From contig JAIESX010000038.1 in assembly GCA_019745555.1 (NCBI GenBank), positions 1 through 48,043 on the forward strand: a stretch of DNA of 48,043 bases, given 5' to 3'. The notes under the pieces were generated by a model, which was given only the letters and a program-made list of their open reading frames with translations, had not been told where the DNA came from and made no database searches. Shown here piece by piece: positions 35,950 to 44,054 of this stretch (position 1 is the stretch's first letter; every line of letters starts with the position of its first letter). This DNA comes from Burkholderiaceae bacterium. Its GTDB lineage: Bacteria > Pseudomonadota > Gammaproteobacteria > Burkholderiales > Burkholderiaceae_C. The position numbers and the translations under genes were made by a program.

Positions 35950-37818
35950 TCATTGCACGGGGGCCGTGCCCGTTTCCAGGGCCAGGCGGCGGGCCTGCAG
36001 TTCGCGGTAACGGGCCAGGGCCGCCGGGTCGAGCCTGGCGGCGGCGATGGCCTCGGTTTCCTCGGCCTTGAGCTGATCGATCAGCATGCGCTTGAGCAGG
36101 TTGCGCAGTTCGGCCAGGGCTTCGCCATGGTCGTCGGTGGCCGCGATGTCCGAGCCCAGCATGAGCTTGTCGGCCAGGGCCTGGGCCGGGTGCTCGCGCA
36201 GCGCCTCGCGCAGCACGGCCCAGGGCTGGGGGCCGTGTTCATGCAGCTGCGCTTCGAGCCAGCTCAGCAGCTCGCCGTGCGCCCCGGGCAGGGCGCAGAG
36301 CAGTCCGTGCTCCTCGCCCGAGATCTGGTCCCAGAGCTGGCTGTGGGCGAGCAGCAGGCGCGTGGCATGGTCGGCCCGGTTGACGGGCTGGGCCCGGTCG
36401 GCCAGACGGTGGGCTGCCGGACGCGCGGGCCGTGCGCGCCAGCCTTCGCCCGCATCTCCTGCAGGTGTACTGCTGCGCTCTGCGTTTCGGGGGGCACCGC
36501 CGCGGGCCGGGCTGGTGGCCCAGAGGCTGCCCAGTTCCTGGGCCTCCAGCTGCACCAGGCCGGCGATCTCGCCGATCAGCTGGCGCTTGAGCGCGCCGTC
36601 GGGCAAGGCACTCCACAGCGGTTTGGCGTTGCTGGCCAGACGGGCACGGCCTTCGGCCGTGGCCAGGTCGCAGCCCTCGCGGGCCGATTCGATGAGGAAG
36701 CGGCTCAGCGGCACGGCCTCACTCACGCAGCGCGCGAAGGCTTCCTTGCCGAACTCGCGGATGTAGCTGTCGGGGTCGTGCTCGGCCGGCAGGAAGAGGA
36801 ACTTGACCGTGCGCACATCGGTGGCATAGGGCAGGGCGCCATCGAGCGCGCGGCGTGCCGCGCGCCGGCCGGCGGCGTCGCCGTCGAAGCTGAAGACGAC
36901 CGAATCGGTGAAGCGGAAGAGCTTCTGCACGTGGTCCGTGGTACAGGCCGTGCCCAGCGTCGCGACGGCGTTGGGGAAACCGAGCTGGGCCAGGGCCACC
37001 ACGTCCATATAACCCTCGGTGACCAGCACATAACCCGCGTCGCGGATGGCATTGCGCGCCTCGAAGAGTCCGTAGAGCTCATGCCCCTTGCTGAAGACGG
37101 GCGTTTCGGGCGAGTTAAGGTACTTGGGCTTTTCGTCCCCGAGCACGCGGCCGCCGAAACCTATGCACTCGCCCTTGACGTTGCGGATCGGGAACATGAT
37201 GCGGTCGCGGAAGCGGTCGTAGCGCTTGGCCTCGCCGCCATCCTCACCCTCGCTGACGATCACCAGGCCGGACTCGGCGAGCAGCGGGTCGTCATAGTTC
37301 GGGAACACGCTGGCCAGACCGCGCCAGCCCTCGGGCGCATAGCCCAGGCCGAAGGCCTTGGCGACCTCGCCCGAGAGGCCGCGGCGCTTCAGGTAGTCGA
37401 TCGCGCGTGGCGAGTTCTTCAACTGCTTGCGCCAGGCCTCGCCAGCCTTCTCCAGCACGTCGGAGAGCGTGGCCTGTTTCTGGCGTTGCTCGGCCGCCCG
37501 TGCACGGTCCTGCGGGCTGGCCTCGTCCTCCGGCACCTGCAGGCCGTAGTGCTGGGCCAGGTCGCGCACCGCCTCGATGAAGCTCATGCCCGTCTGCTCC
37601 ATCAGGAAGTTGATCGCGTCACCGTGCTTGCCGCAACCGAAGCAGTGGTAGAACTGCTTGGTCGGGCTGACCGTGAAGGAGGGCGACTTCTCGGCATGGA
37701 AGGGGCACAGGCCCATGAAATTGGCGCCGCCCTTCTTGAGCTGCACATAGCGGCCGACGATCTCGACCACGTCGGCGCGTGCGAGCAACTCCTGGATGAA
37801 GGACTGGGGGATGGCCAT
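35950..37818 (-). CDS. dnaG: DNA primase
   Basis: The 622-residue protein begins MAIPQSFIQELLARADVVEI and has the zinc-binding domain (Cys38, His41, Cys59, Cys62), the RNA polymerase core, the TOPRIM region (EGYMDVVALAQLG and SFDGDAAGRRAA), and a C-terminal helical part for DnaB binding. It makes RNA primers for replication. The start at 37818 matches the family length; the open frame runs 25 codons further upstream without support. The upstream neighbour is ggt at 28 bp, not yqeY/rpsU as in the usual macromolecular synthesis operon. rpoD follows after 273 bp. Confidence 0.97.
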   Translation of the reverse strand: MAIPQSFIQELLARADVVEIVGRYVQLKKGGANFMGLCPFHAEKSPSFTVSPTKQFYHCFGCGKHGDAINFLMEQTGMSFIEAVRDLAQHYGLQVPEDEASPQDRARAAEQRQKQATLSDVLEKAGEAWRKQLKNSPRAIDYLKRRGLSGEVAKAFGLGYAPEGWRGLASVFPNYDDPLLAESGLVIVSEGEDGGEAKRYDRFRDRIMFPIRNVKGECIGFGGRVLGDEKPKYLNSPETPVFSKGHELYGLFEARNAIRDAGYVLVTEGYMDVVALAQLGFPNAVATLGTACTTDHVQKLFRFTDSVVFSFDGDAAGRRAARRALDGALPYATDVRTVKFLFLPAEHDPDSYIREFGKEAFARCVSEAVPLSRFLIESAREGCDLATAEGRARLASNAKPLWSALPDGALKRQLIGEIAGLVQLEAQELGSLWATSPARGGAPRNAERSSTPAGDAGEGWRARPARPAAHRLADRAQPVNRADHATRLLLAHSQLWDQISGEEHGLLCALPGAHGELLSWLEAQLHEHGPQPWAVLREALREHPAQALADKLMLGSDIAATDDHGEALAELRNLLKRMLIDQLKAEETEAIAAARLDPAALARYRELQARRLALETGTAPVQ

Positions 37819-37846
37819 AACTAGGGCCTGATTGTAGGAAGCCTGC

Positions 37847-39724
37847 TCAATCGCCCCGAACCACGCCCTCGCGCCGCGGATCGGCGCCGCCATACAGCCC
37901 CTTGTCGCGCACCTGGATGGCCTGCAGGCCGCTGGTCAGGGCCTGCTCGCGCACCGTATGCCCCTGCTGGCGCAGGGCCCGCACAGTGGCGGCGGGGAAG
38001 GACTGTTCCTCCAGCAGCACGGGTCCGCCGAAGGACGCGACATTGGGCAGATTGATGGCCTGCTGCACGTCCAGTCCCCAATGCAGCACGCCGTAGAGCA
38101 GCTTGCCCGTGTAATGGATGATGTAGGCGCCCCCCGGGCTGCCGCCGCTGAGCAGAAATTCGCCACGTGGGCGCTCGAAGACCAGCAGCGGTGTCATGGA
38201 GGAGCGCGGCCGCTTGCGCGGTTCCACGCGGTTGGCGATCGGTGCGCCCGACTCGCTGCGCGGCACGAAGCTGAAGTCGGTGAGCTGGTTGTTGAGCAGG
38301 AAGCCCCCCGAGAGTCCCTGGCCGCGGTTGACCATGAGGCGCGCGCCCCAGGCGGCCTCGATGCTGCTGGTCATGGCCAGGGCCCGGCCCTGGCCGTCGA
38401 CGATGCTGATGTGGCTGGTACCGTACTCGGGCTGTTCGGCCATGGGCGCGTGGCTCTGCTGCACCCCGGCCGGCACCCCCGGCGGGGCTTCGCGCATGCG
38501 CCGGGCCCGTGGGCCGCTGGCGATCAGCTGGGCGCGCTGGGCGAGGTAGTCTTCGTCGAGCAGGCTCATCCAGCTGTGGCCGGGCGGCGGCACGTAGTCC
38601 GGGTCGCCGACATAGACGGCCCGGTCGGCGAAGGCCAGGCGCGAGGCCTCGGCGTAGAGATGCAGCCATTGCGGTCCCGGGCGCAGGCCCTGCGGGCTGC
38701 GCTGGGGCTGCAGACGGGCAGCGGGGGTGTGCGCCAGCAGGCCCAGGATCTGTCCTACCGCGAGGGTGCCGGAGCTGGGCGGCGGCATGCCGCAGATCCG
38801 CACATCACGCGCCCGGGCTCGGGTCCTGGCTTTGGGAGGAGTCAGCGGCGCCGCGCTGTAGACGAAGCACAGGGGCGGACGCACCGTGACCTCGTACTCG
38901 GCCAGATCAGTCAGGCTCAGGCGGCCTGGCTGGAGCGGATGCTCGCGGACCTTGCGCACGATGGCTTCGGCCACCTCGCCGCTGTAGAAGGCCTCGCTGC
39001 CTTCGGCGGCGATGCGGCGCAGGATGGCGGCGAGTTCGGGATTCTTCAGCACTTGGCCCACGGCCCAGGGCCGGCCCTGGGCATCGTAGTAATGCTCTGC
39101 AGCTACCGGGTCACGTTGCAATTCCGGCGTCTGGGCCAGCAGGGTGTGCAGGCGCGGGCTGACGGCGAAGCCCTGCTCGGCCAGCGTGATCGCGGGTTCG
39201 AACAGGCGGGCCCAGGGTAGCTGTCCGTGCTGGCGGTGGGCCAGCTCCAGCAGGCGCAGGACACCCGGCGTGCCCACAGAGCGCCCGCTGTGGAGCGCGT
39301 CCTGGAAAGGCAGGGGCTGACCCTGGGCGTCGAGAAAGAGGTTCTCGTCGGCTTCGCCGGGCGCTGTTTCTCGGCCGTCATAGGCTTCGGTGATTCTGCC
39401 GTCGTGGTGCAGCAGAAAGGCGCCGCCGCCGATGCCGCTGGATTGCGGCTCGACCAGCGTCAGCACCATCTGTACCGCGACCGCGGCGTCGATGGCGCTG
39501 CCGCCTTCCTTGAGCATGCGGTAGCCCGCGTCCACGGCGAGCGGATGGGCCGCCGCGACCGCAAACTTGCGGCTGGACCAGCCGGGCTTGGCCTGGCGGC
39601 CGCTGGCCGCTTCGGGCTGCAGAGGCGCGCCGGCGGGCGCTGGCGACTTCGCGCCCGCGGTCCCGACCACCAGCAGCGCTGCCGTCAGCAGCGCGAGCAG
39701 GGGCAGGAGCCGGGGAGGACGCAT
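37847..39724 (-). CDS. ggt: Gamma-glutamyltransferase (Ggt), periplasmic
   Basis: The 625-residue precursor has a signal peptide (first about 25 residues), the large-subunit motif EPQSSGIGGGAFLLHHDG, and the self-processing nucleophile in EYGTSHISIVDG (Thr436), with the substrate-binding GGSPGG segment near the end. It is cut before Thr436 into two chains, and hydrolyses or transfers the gamma-glutamyl group of glutathione. An unusual arginine-rich stretch (KARTRARARDVR, about 298-309) precedes the MPPPSSG loop. It lies 13 bp downstream of the SDR gene and 28 bp upstream of dnaG, so all may share a transcript. Confidence 0.95.
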   Translation of the reverse strand: MRPPRLLPLLALLTAALLVVGTAGAKSPAPAGAPLQPEAASGRQAKPGWSSRKFAVAAAHPLAVDAGYRMLKEGGSAIDAAVAVQMVLTLVEPQSSGIGGGAFLLHHDGRITEAYDGRETAPGEADENLFLDAQGQPLPFQDALHSGRSVGTPGVLRLLELAHRQHGQLPWARLFEPAITLAEQGFAVSPRLHTLLAQTPELQRDPVAAEHYYDAQGRPWAVGQVLKNPELAAILRRIAAEGSEAFYSGEVAEAIVRKVREHPLQPGRLSLTDLAEYEVTVRPPLCFVYSAAPLTPPKARTRARARDVRICGMPPPSSGTLAVGQILGLLAHTPAARLQPQRSPQGLRPGPQWLHLYAEASRLAFADRAVYVGDPDYVPPPGHSWMSLLDEDYLAQRAQLIASGPRARRMREAPPGVPAGVQQSHAPMAEQPEYGTSHISIVDGQGRALAMTSSIEAAWGARLMVNRGQGLSGGFLLNNQLTDFSFVPRSESGAPIANRVEPRKRPRSSMTPLLVFERPRGEFLLSGGSPGGAYIIHYTGKLLYGVLHWGLDVQQAINLPNVASFGGPVLLEEQSFPAATVRALRQQGHTVREQALTSGLQAIQVRDKGLYGGADPRREGVVRGD

Positions 39725-39737
39725 GGCTGGCCCGGGC

Positions 39738-40496
39738 TCAGCGCGGCGCGAGGCGGATCGCGCCGTCGAGGCGGATCACCTCGCCGTTGAGCATGTCGTT
39801 CTCGATGATGTGCCGTGCCAGCTTGGCGTAGTCCTCGGGCGTCCCGAGTCGGCTGGGGAAGGGCACGCTGGCGGCCAGTGCGTCCTGCACTTCCTGCGGC
39901 ATGCCGAAGAGCATGGGCGTGCCGAAGATGCCGGGGGCGATGGTCATGTTACGGATGCCGTTGCGCGCCAGGTCGCGTGCGATGGGCAGCGTCATGCCCA
40001 CCACGCCGCCCTTGGAGGCGCTGTAGGCGGCCTGGCCGATCTGGCCGTCGTAGGCGGCCACGCTGGCGGTGGAAATCAGCACGCCGCGTTCGCCCGTGCT
40101 CTCCGGCTCGTTCTTGCACATGGCGTCGGCGGCCAGGCGGATCATGTTGAAGCTGCCGATGAGGTTGACGGTGATGGTCTTGCTGAAGGTAGACAGCGCG
40201 TGCGCGCCATTCTTGCCCACGGTCTTCTCGGCCGGGGCGATGCCCGCGCAGTTGACCAGGCCCACGAGCTTGCCCAGGGACACGGCCTTGGCCACCACGG
40301 CCTGGCCATCCGTCTCCTGGCTCACATCGCATTTGACGAAGGCGCCGCCGATCTCCCTGGCCACAGCCTCGCCGCGCTCGACCTGCAGGTCGGCGATCAC
40401 GACCTTGCCGCCGTTGGCCGCGAGCATGCGGGCCGTGCCCTCGCCCAGTCCCGACGCGCCACCGGTGACGATGAATACCTTGCCAGCGATCTGCAT
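39738..40496 (-). CDS. SDR-family 3-hydroxyacyl-CoA dehydrogenase-like protein (HSD10-type)
   Basis: The 252-residue protein has the NAD-binding [10 protein letters not shown] loop (residues 11-20), NCAGIAPA, the catalytic Ser in ISTASVAA, and the Tyr/Lys pair in AAYSASKGG. It resembles human HSD17B10 and bacterial homologues, which oxidise 2-methyl-3-hydroxybutyryl-CoA in isoleucine breakdown, and other 3-hydroxyacyl-CoAs. The ATG at 40496 has AGGAG upstream. A 16-bp palindrome just before it looks like a LiuR site, which fits branched-chain amino acid catabolism. The precise substrate is inferred. It is first in the SDR-ggt-dnaG-rpoD series. Confidence 0.88.
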   Translation of the reverse strand: MQIAGKVFIVTGGASGLGEGTARMLAANGGKVVIADLQVERGEAVAREIGGAFVKCDVSQETDGQAVVAKAVSLGKLVGLVNCAGIAPAEKTVGKNGAHALSTFSKTITVNLIGSFNMIRLAADAMCKNEPESTGERGVLISTASVAAYDGQIGQAAYSASKGGVVGMTLPIARDLARNGIRNMTIAPGIFGTPMLFGMPQEVQDALAASVPFPSRLGTPEDYAKLARHIIENDMLNGEVIRLDGAIRLAPR

Positions 40497-40517
40497 GAAG
40501 TTCTCCTGTGATTGACG

Positions 40518-40533
40518 TTGACGTAAACGTCAA
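40518..40533. promoter_or_regulatory. Perfect TTGACGT-AA-ACGTCAA palindrome, LiuR-like operator
   Basis: TTGACGTAAACGTCAA has 7-bp arms and a 2-bp centre, 22 bp upstream of the SDR start, with an overlapping extra half-site TTGACGT at 40512-40518. A -10-like CATAAT on the minus strand (40538-40533) abuts it. From memory, operators of the MerR-type LiuR, which represses branched-chain amino acid breakdown genes in proteobacteria, have this form. The regulator gene is not in the window. Confidence 0.6.
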
Positions 40534-40629
40534 TTATGACCCCGGCACCTGACTGCAATGCAGAGTCTGCCATGACCACGCCGAAGGCCATCGTTTTGCT
40601 GCTATACTCGCTGTCTCGAACAAATTCTC

Positions 40630-40706
40630 AGGCGCGTAGCTCAGCTGGTTAGAGCACCACCTTGACATGGTGGGGGTCGTTGGTTCGAGTCCAATCGCGC
40701 CTACCA
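40630..40706 (+). tRNA. tRNA-Val (anticodon GAC)
   Basis: The 77-nt gene has a 7-bp acceptor stem (AGGCGCG with CGCGCCT), T8-A9, a D arm starting GCTC, the anticodon stem CCACC/GGTGG with loop TTGACAT (anticodon GAC), the T arm GTTGG-TTCGAGT-CCAAT, discriminator A and an encoded CCA. A -10-like TATACT is at 40603-40608. It reads Val codons GUC/GUU. Confidence 0.95.
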
Positions 40707-40739
40707 AACCGACTCCGGGAGTTCTCCCGAAAGATCATG

Positions 40740-40772
40740 AAAAAGCCCCGACTCAAAGAGCCGGGGCTTTTT
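40740..40772 (+). terminator. Intrinsic terminator after tRNA-Val
   Basis: AAAAAGCCCCG (40740-40750) pairs with CGGGGCTTTTT (40762-40772) over 11 bp, with T and A tracts at both ends, so it can work in both directions. A smaller hairpin (CGGGAG/CTCCCG, 40716-40729) lies between it and the tRNA. Confidence 0.9.
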
Positions 40773-40915
40773 CATTGGGCAGTTCCGCCCTCTTTTCATC
40801 GCTGACCCTAGTCCTCAGGGTAAACCTTGGGGCGAGTGAGCATACGGATTCCTAGAATGTGTTGCAGCGCCGTCCATGGAAGCGGTCCGATCGGCCGAGG
40901 AGAGGAGACTTGGGT

Positions 40916-41449
40916 ATGAAGGAAAAGAAGGCTGAGGCTGCCGCAGGCGCCGAGCGGGTGATCAAGAAGTACCCGAACCGCCGTCTGTACGACACCCAGA
41001 CCTCGAGCTACATCACGCTGGCCGAGATCAAGCAGCTGGTCATGGACAACGTGACCTTCGTGGTGCGCGACGCCAAGAGCGGCGAAGACCTCACGCGCAG
41101 CATCCTCCTGCAGATCATCCTGGAAGAGGAAGCCGGCGGCACGCCCATGTTCAGCACCTCGGTGCTGGCCAACATCATCCGTTTCTATGGCCATGCCATG
41201 CAGGGCTTCATGGGCGGCTATCTGGAGAAGAACATCCAGACGATGCAGGAATTGCAGACCCGCATGGCCGAACAATCCCAGGGCCTGACGCCCGAGATGT
41301 GGAACCAGTTCATGGCCATGCAGGCGCCCATGATGCAGGGCCTGGTGACGCAGAACCTTGAACAGTCCAAGAACCTTTACCTGCAGATGCAGGAGCAGAT
41401 GCAGAAGCAGACCGAGCAGATGCTGGAGACCTTCGGGCTCAAGCGCTGA
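40916..41449 (+). CDS. phaR: Polyhydroxyalkanoate synthesis repressor PhaR
   Basis: The 177-residue protein has the PHB accumulation regulatory N-terminal domain (RVIKKYPNRRLYDTQTSSYI, about residues 18-65), then the second domain with FYGHAMQGFMGGYLEKNIQ, and a C-terminal Gln/Met-rich coiled tail. PhaR binds DNA upstream of phasin and PHA genes and also binds PHA polymer, releasing repression when granules form. A very strong ribosome-binding site (GAGGAGAGGAGA) precedes the ATG at 40916. It is separated from upstream tRNA by a terminator and is alone, 48 bp before the amidotransferase-like gene. Confidence 0.95.
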   Translation: MKEKKAEAAAGAERVIKKYPNRRLYDTQTSSYITLAEIKQLVMDNVTFVVRDAKSGEDLTRSILLQIILEEEAGGTPMFSTSVLANIIRFYGHAMQGFMGGYLEKNIQTMQELQTRMAEQSQGLTPEMWNQFMAMQAPMMQGLVTQNLEQSKNLYLQMQEQMQKQTEQMLETFGLKR

Positions 41450-41497
41450 TGGCCGGGCTGCTTTGCAGCCGGATGCGGTTGGGGCGACAATGAGGGC

Positions 41498-42289
41498 ATG
41501 AGCAGTCGCCCCCCTCTGCGCATCGGCCTCTCGGCCCGCATCTTCCATCCCGAACCCGGTGCCAGCGGCATCAAGACCAAGACCCTGCTGGTGTACGAGC
41601 AGAGCGTGGCCCAGTGGGCCATGTCGCGCGATGTGCTGCTGCTCATGGTGCCCTCGGTGGTGCAGGGGGGCGAGCTGATGCGCAGCAACATCCGCCTGCG
41701 CGACTATGCACAGTACCTCGACGGGCTCATCCTGCAGGGTGGCGCCGACGTGAGCCCGCGTGCCTACGGCGAGGAGCCGCTGCGGCCCGAATGGAGCGGC
41801 GACCCGGTGCGCGATGCCTACGAGCTGGAACTGGTGCATGAATTCATGGAGGCCGGCAAACCCATCCTGGGCATCTGTCGCGGCATGCAGCTGCTCAACG
41901 TGGCGCTCGGCGGTTCGCTCTACCAGGATCTGCGTACCCAGCGTCCCGACACGCACGACCACGAAAGCGGCCATTACGACCAGCACGTGCATCGCGTGAG
42001 CTTTGCCGAGGACGGCCTGATGCGTGGCTGGTTCGGCGACCGGCCGGACGGACAGGTCGTGTCCATCCACCATCAGGGCGTGCACCGCCTGGGGCGCGAC
42101 ATGATGGTGGAGGCGCTGAGCAGCGACGATGGCGTGATCGAAGCCATCCGCTGGAACGGCGGCAGCTTTGTCTGCGGCGTGCAATGGCACCCCGAGTTCC
42201 ATGCCCAGACCGGCAACGACCTGCTCGACTGCTCGCCCCTGCTCGAGGCCTTTCTGGCCGCAGCGCAAAGCCGCCTGCCCGATCTCTGA
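41498..42289 (+). CDS. Class-I glutamine amidotransferase-like gamma-glutamyl hydrolase (PuuD/peptidase C26 type)
   Basis: The 263-residue protein has the nucleophile motif [12 protein letters not shown] (Cys127), [14 protein letters not shown], and the His/Glu pair in GVQWHPEF, all marks of peptidase C26. PuuD hydrolyses gamma-glutamyl-GABA in putrescine breakdown; related proteins act on other gamma-glutamyl amides. No other puu genes are adjacent, so the specific substrate is open. GACAAT lies 6 nt before the ATG at 41498. It ends 44 bp before rimO. Confidence 0.92.
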   Translation: MSSRPPLRIGLSARIFHPEPGASGIKTKTLLVYEQSVAQWAMSRDVLLLMVPSVVQGGELMRSNIRLRDYAQYLDGLILQGGADVSPRAYGEEPLRPEWSGDPVRDAYELELVHEFMEAGKPILGICRGMQLLNVALGGSLYQDLRTQRPDTHDHESGHYDQHVHRVSFAEDGLMRGWFGDRPDGQVVSIHHQGVHRLGRDMMVEALSSDDGVIEAIRWNGGSFVCGVQWHPEFHAQTGNDLLDCSPLLEAFLAAAQSRLPDL

Positions 42290-42333
42290 GCACTCGGCCC
42301 CGGGCCAGGAGGAATACTGGGACAATAGCGGTC

Positions 42334-43734
42334 ATGAGCGAAGTTTTGTCCCCGGCTGCCACGACGCAGCCCCCCAAGGTCGGATTCGTCAGCCTGGGCT
42401 GTCCCAAGGCCCTGACCGATTCCGAGCTGATCCTCACGCAACTGAGCGCCGAGGGTTACCAGACCTCCAAGACCTTCCAGGGCGCGGATCTGGTGATCGT
42501 CAACACCTGCGGCTTCATCGACGACGCGGTCAAGGAGAGCCTGGACACCATCGGTGAGGCCCTGGCCGAGAACGGCAAGGTTATTGTGACCGGCTGCCTG
42601 GGCGCCAAGACGGGCGAGGGCGGCGGCAATATGGTCAAGGAGATGCACCCCAGCGTGCTGGCCGTGACCGGGCCGCACGCCACGCAGGAGGTGATGGACG
42701 CGGTGCACGCCCACCTGCCCAAGCCGCACGACCCTTTCATCGACCTCGTGCCCGGGGCCTTCGGCGAGGCCGGGCTCAAGCTCACGCCGCGCCACTACGC
42801 CTACCTGAAGATCAGTGAGGGCTGCAACCACCGCTGCACCTTCTGCATCATTCCGTCCATGCGCGGTGACCTGGTGTCGCGTCCCGTGGGTGATGTGCTC
42901 AAGGAAGCCAAGGCGCTGTTCGAAGGCGGCGTGAAGGAGCTCCTGGTGATCAGCCAGGACACCTCGGCCTACGGCGTGGACGTGAAGTACCGAACCGGCT
43001 TCTGGGACGGCAAGCCGGTCAAGACCCGCATGCTGGATCTGGTGCAGGCCCTGGGCGACCTGGCCGAGGCGCACGGTGCCTGGGTGCGTCTGCACTACGT
43101 CTACCCCTATCCGCACGTGGACGACATCCTGCCGCTGATGGCGCAGGGGCGGGTGCTGCCCTACCTGGACGTGCCCTTCCAGCACAGCCACCCCGAGGTG
43201 CTGCGGCGCATGAAGCGCCCGGCCAGCGGCGAGCGCAATCTGGAGCGCATCCAGCGCTGGCGCGAGATATGCCCCGAGCTGGTGATCCGCAGCACCTTCA
43301 TCGCCGGTTTCCCCGGTGAGACGGAAGAGGAATTCACGCACCTGCTGGATTTCATGCGCGAGGCACAGATCGACCGTGCCGGTTGCTTTGCCTACAGCTC
43401 CGTCAAGGGTGCGGCGGCCAACGAGCTGCCGGGCATGTTGCCCGAGGCGCTGCGTGAGGAGCGCCGTGCGCGCTTCATGGCCGTGGCCGAGGAGGTGTCC
43501 ACGGCCCGCCTGCAGCGCCGCATCGGCGCGACCATGCAGGTGCTGGTGGATTCGGCGCCGGCTCTGGGCCGCAAGGGCGGCGTGGGCCGCAGCTATGCCG
43601 ATGCGCCCGAGATTGACGGTGTGGTGCAGCTGCTGCCGCCCGAGAAGATCAGCAAGACGCTGAAGGTGGGCGAGTTCACGCAGGCACGTATCGTGGGCAC
43701 CCAGGGCCATGATCTGGTCGCGGTCCCCGTCTGA
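42334..43734 (+). CDS. rimO: Ribosomal protein S12 methylthiotransferase RimO
   Basis: The 466-residue protein has an N-terminal MTTase domain with conserved Cys ([12 protein letters not shown], Cys23; VNTCGF; TGCLG), the radical-SAM motif [16 protein letters not shown] (Cys164, 168, 171), and a C-terminal TRAM domain ending at 43734. It adds a methylthio group to Asp89 of ribosomal protein S12. It differs from the related MiaB in the RGD loop ([10 protein letters not shown]). The region 42300-42334 has a possible -10 (GACAAT) 7 nt before the ATG and an AGGAGG too far for translation. A terminator follows the gene. Confidence 0.96.
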   Translation: MSEVLSPAATTQPPKVGFVSLGCPKALTDSELILTQLSAEGYQTSKTFQGADLVIVNTCGFIDDAVKESLDTIGEALAENGKVIVTGCLGAKTGEGGGNMVKEMHPSVLAVTGPHATQEVMDAVHAHLPKPHDPFIDLVPGAFGEAGLKLTPRHYAYLKISEGCNHRCTFCIIPSMRGDLVSRPVGDVLKEAKALFEGGVKELLVISQDTSAYGVDVKYRTGFWDGKPVKTRMLDLVQALGDLAEAHGAWVRLHYVYPYPHVDDILPLMAQGRVLPYLDVPFQHSHPEVLRRMKRPASGERNLERIQRWREICPELVIRSTFIAGFPGETEEEFTHLLDFMREAQIDRAGCFAYSSVKGAAANELPGMLPEALREERRARFMAVAEEVSTARLQRRIGATMQVLVDSAPALGRKGGVGRSYADAPEIDGVVQLLPPEKISKTLKVGEFTQARIVGTQGHDLVAVPV

Positions 43735-43756
43735 CGCATCCGGCACACAGGCAATA

Positions 43757-43785
43757 AAAAAGCCGCTGCGGTGCAGCGGCTTTTT
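43757..43785 (+). terminator. Intrinsic terminator of rimO
   Basis: AAAAAGCCGCTGC (43757-43769), a GGT loop, then GCAGCGGC (43773-43780) followed by five T residues, form a perfect 13-bp A/T-extended stem. It lies 22 bp after the rimO stop and just left of the tRNA-Leu-like fragment. Confidence 0.93.
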
Positions 43786-43792
43786 CGTATCT

Positions 43793-43813
43793 TGGTGCCC
43801 AGAAGAGGACTCG
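43793..43813 (-). other. 3' end of a tRNA-Leu-like gene: probable attachment site of the integrated element
   Basis: On the minus strand this 21-nt segment reads CGAGTCCTCTTCTGGGCACC plus a final A. It equals T-loop position 56 to the CCA end of a tRNA with TCTGGGC as 3' acceptor strand and discriminator A, as in bacterial tRNA-Leu. The rest of the tRNA is absent: beyond 43813 the sequence departs at once (CGCACCGAG) from any tRNA. A short duplicated tRNA 3' end next to phage-like genes is typical of the junction left by tyrosine-recombinase integration. The full tRNA should lie at the far end of the element. Confidence 0.7.
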
Positions 43814-43865
43814 CGCACCGAGTATCCATGCGGTCAGGCGGTCGATATGCGGGATTTCTTGCGGA

Positions 43866-44054
43866 CTACCGGGCCATCTTCTTTGCCTGCTTCGCCAGCC
43901 AAGCCTCCACATCTTCCCGGCTCCAGCGCCTGACCTTGTGGTTTAGCGCCAGGGCGGGCCTGGGGAATTCCGGGTGGCGCACGATGCGCTCGTTCACCAC
44001 GCGGCGCGATACCTTGAGCTGCGCCGCAATGTCTTCAACGGTGATTAGGCTCAC
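43866..44054 (-). CDS. Excisionase/AlpA-like helix-turn-helix protein
   Basis: The 62-residue protein has a winged-helix pattern typical of excisionase/AlpA proteins: VEDIAAQLKVSRRVVNERI, then a conserved basic RRWSREDVEAWLAKQ end. Such proteins assist phage excision or regulate integrase genes. Its start overlaps the stop of the next upstream gene by 4 bp. It is the last gene before the tRNA-Leu-like junction, 52 bp away. The usual integrase neighbour is not here. Confidence 0.75.
   Translation of the reverse strand: MSLITVEDIAAQLKVSRRVVNERIVRHPEFPRPALALNHKVRRWSREDVEAWLAKQAKKMAR

Noticed and set aside
40667..40855. Small plus-strand open frame across tRNA-Val and its terminator
   Set aside because: It lies within the tRNA and hairpin and has no ribosome-binding site.
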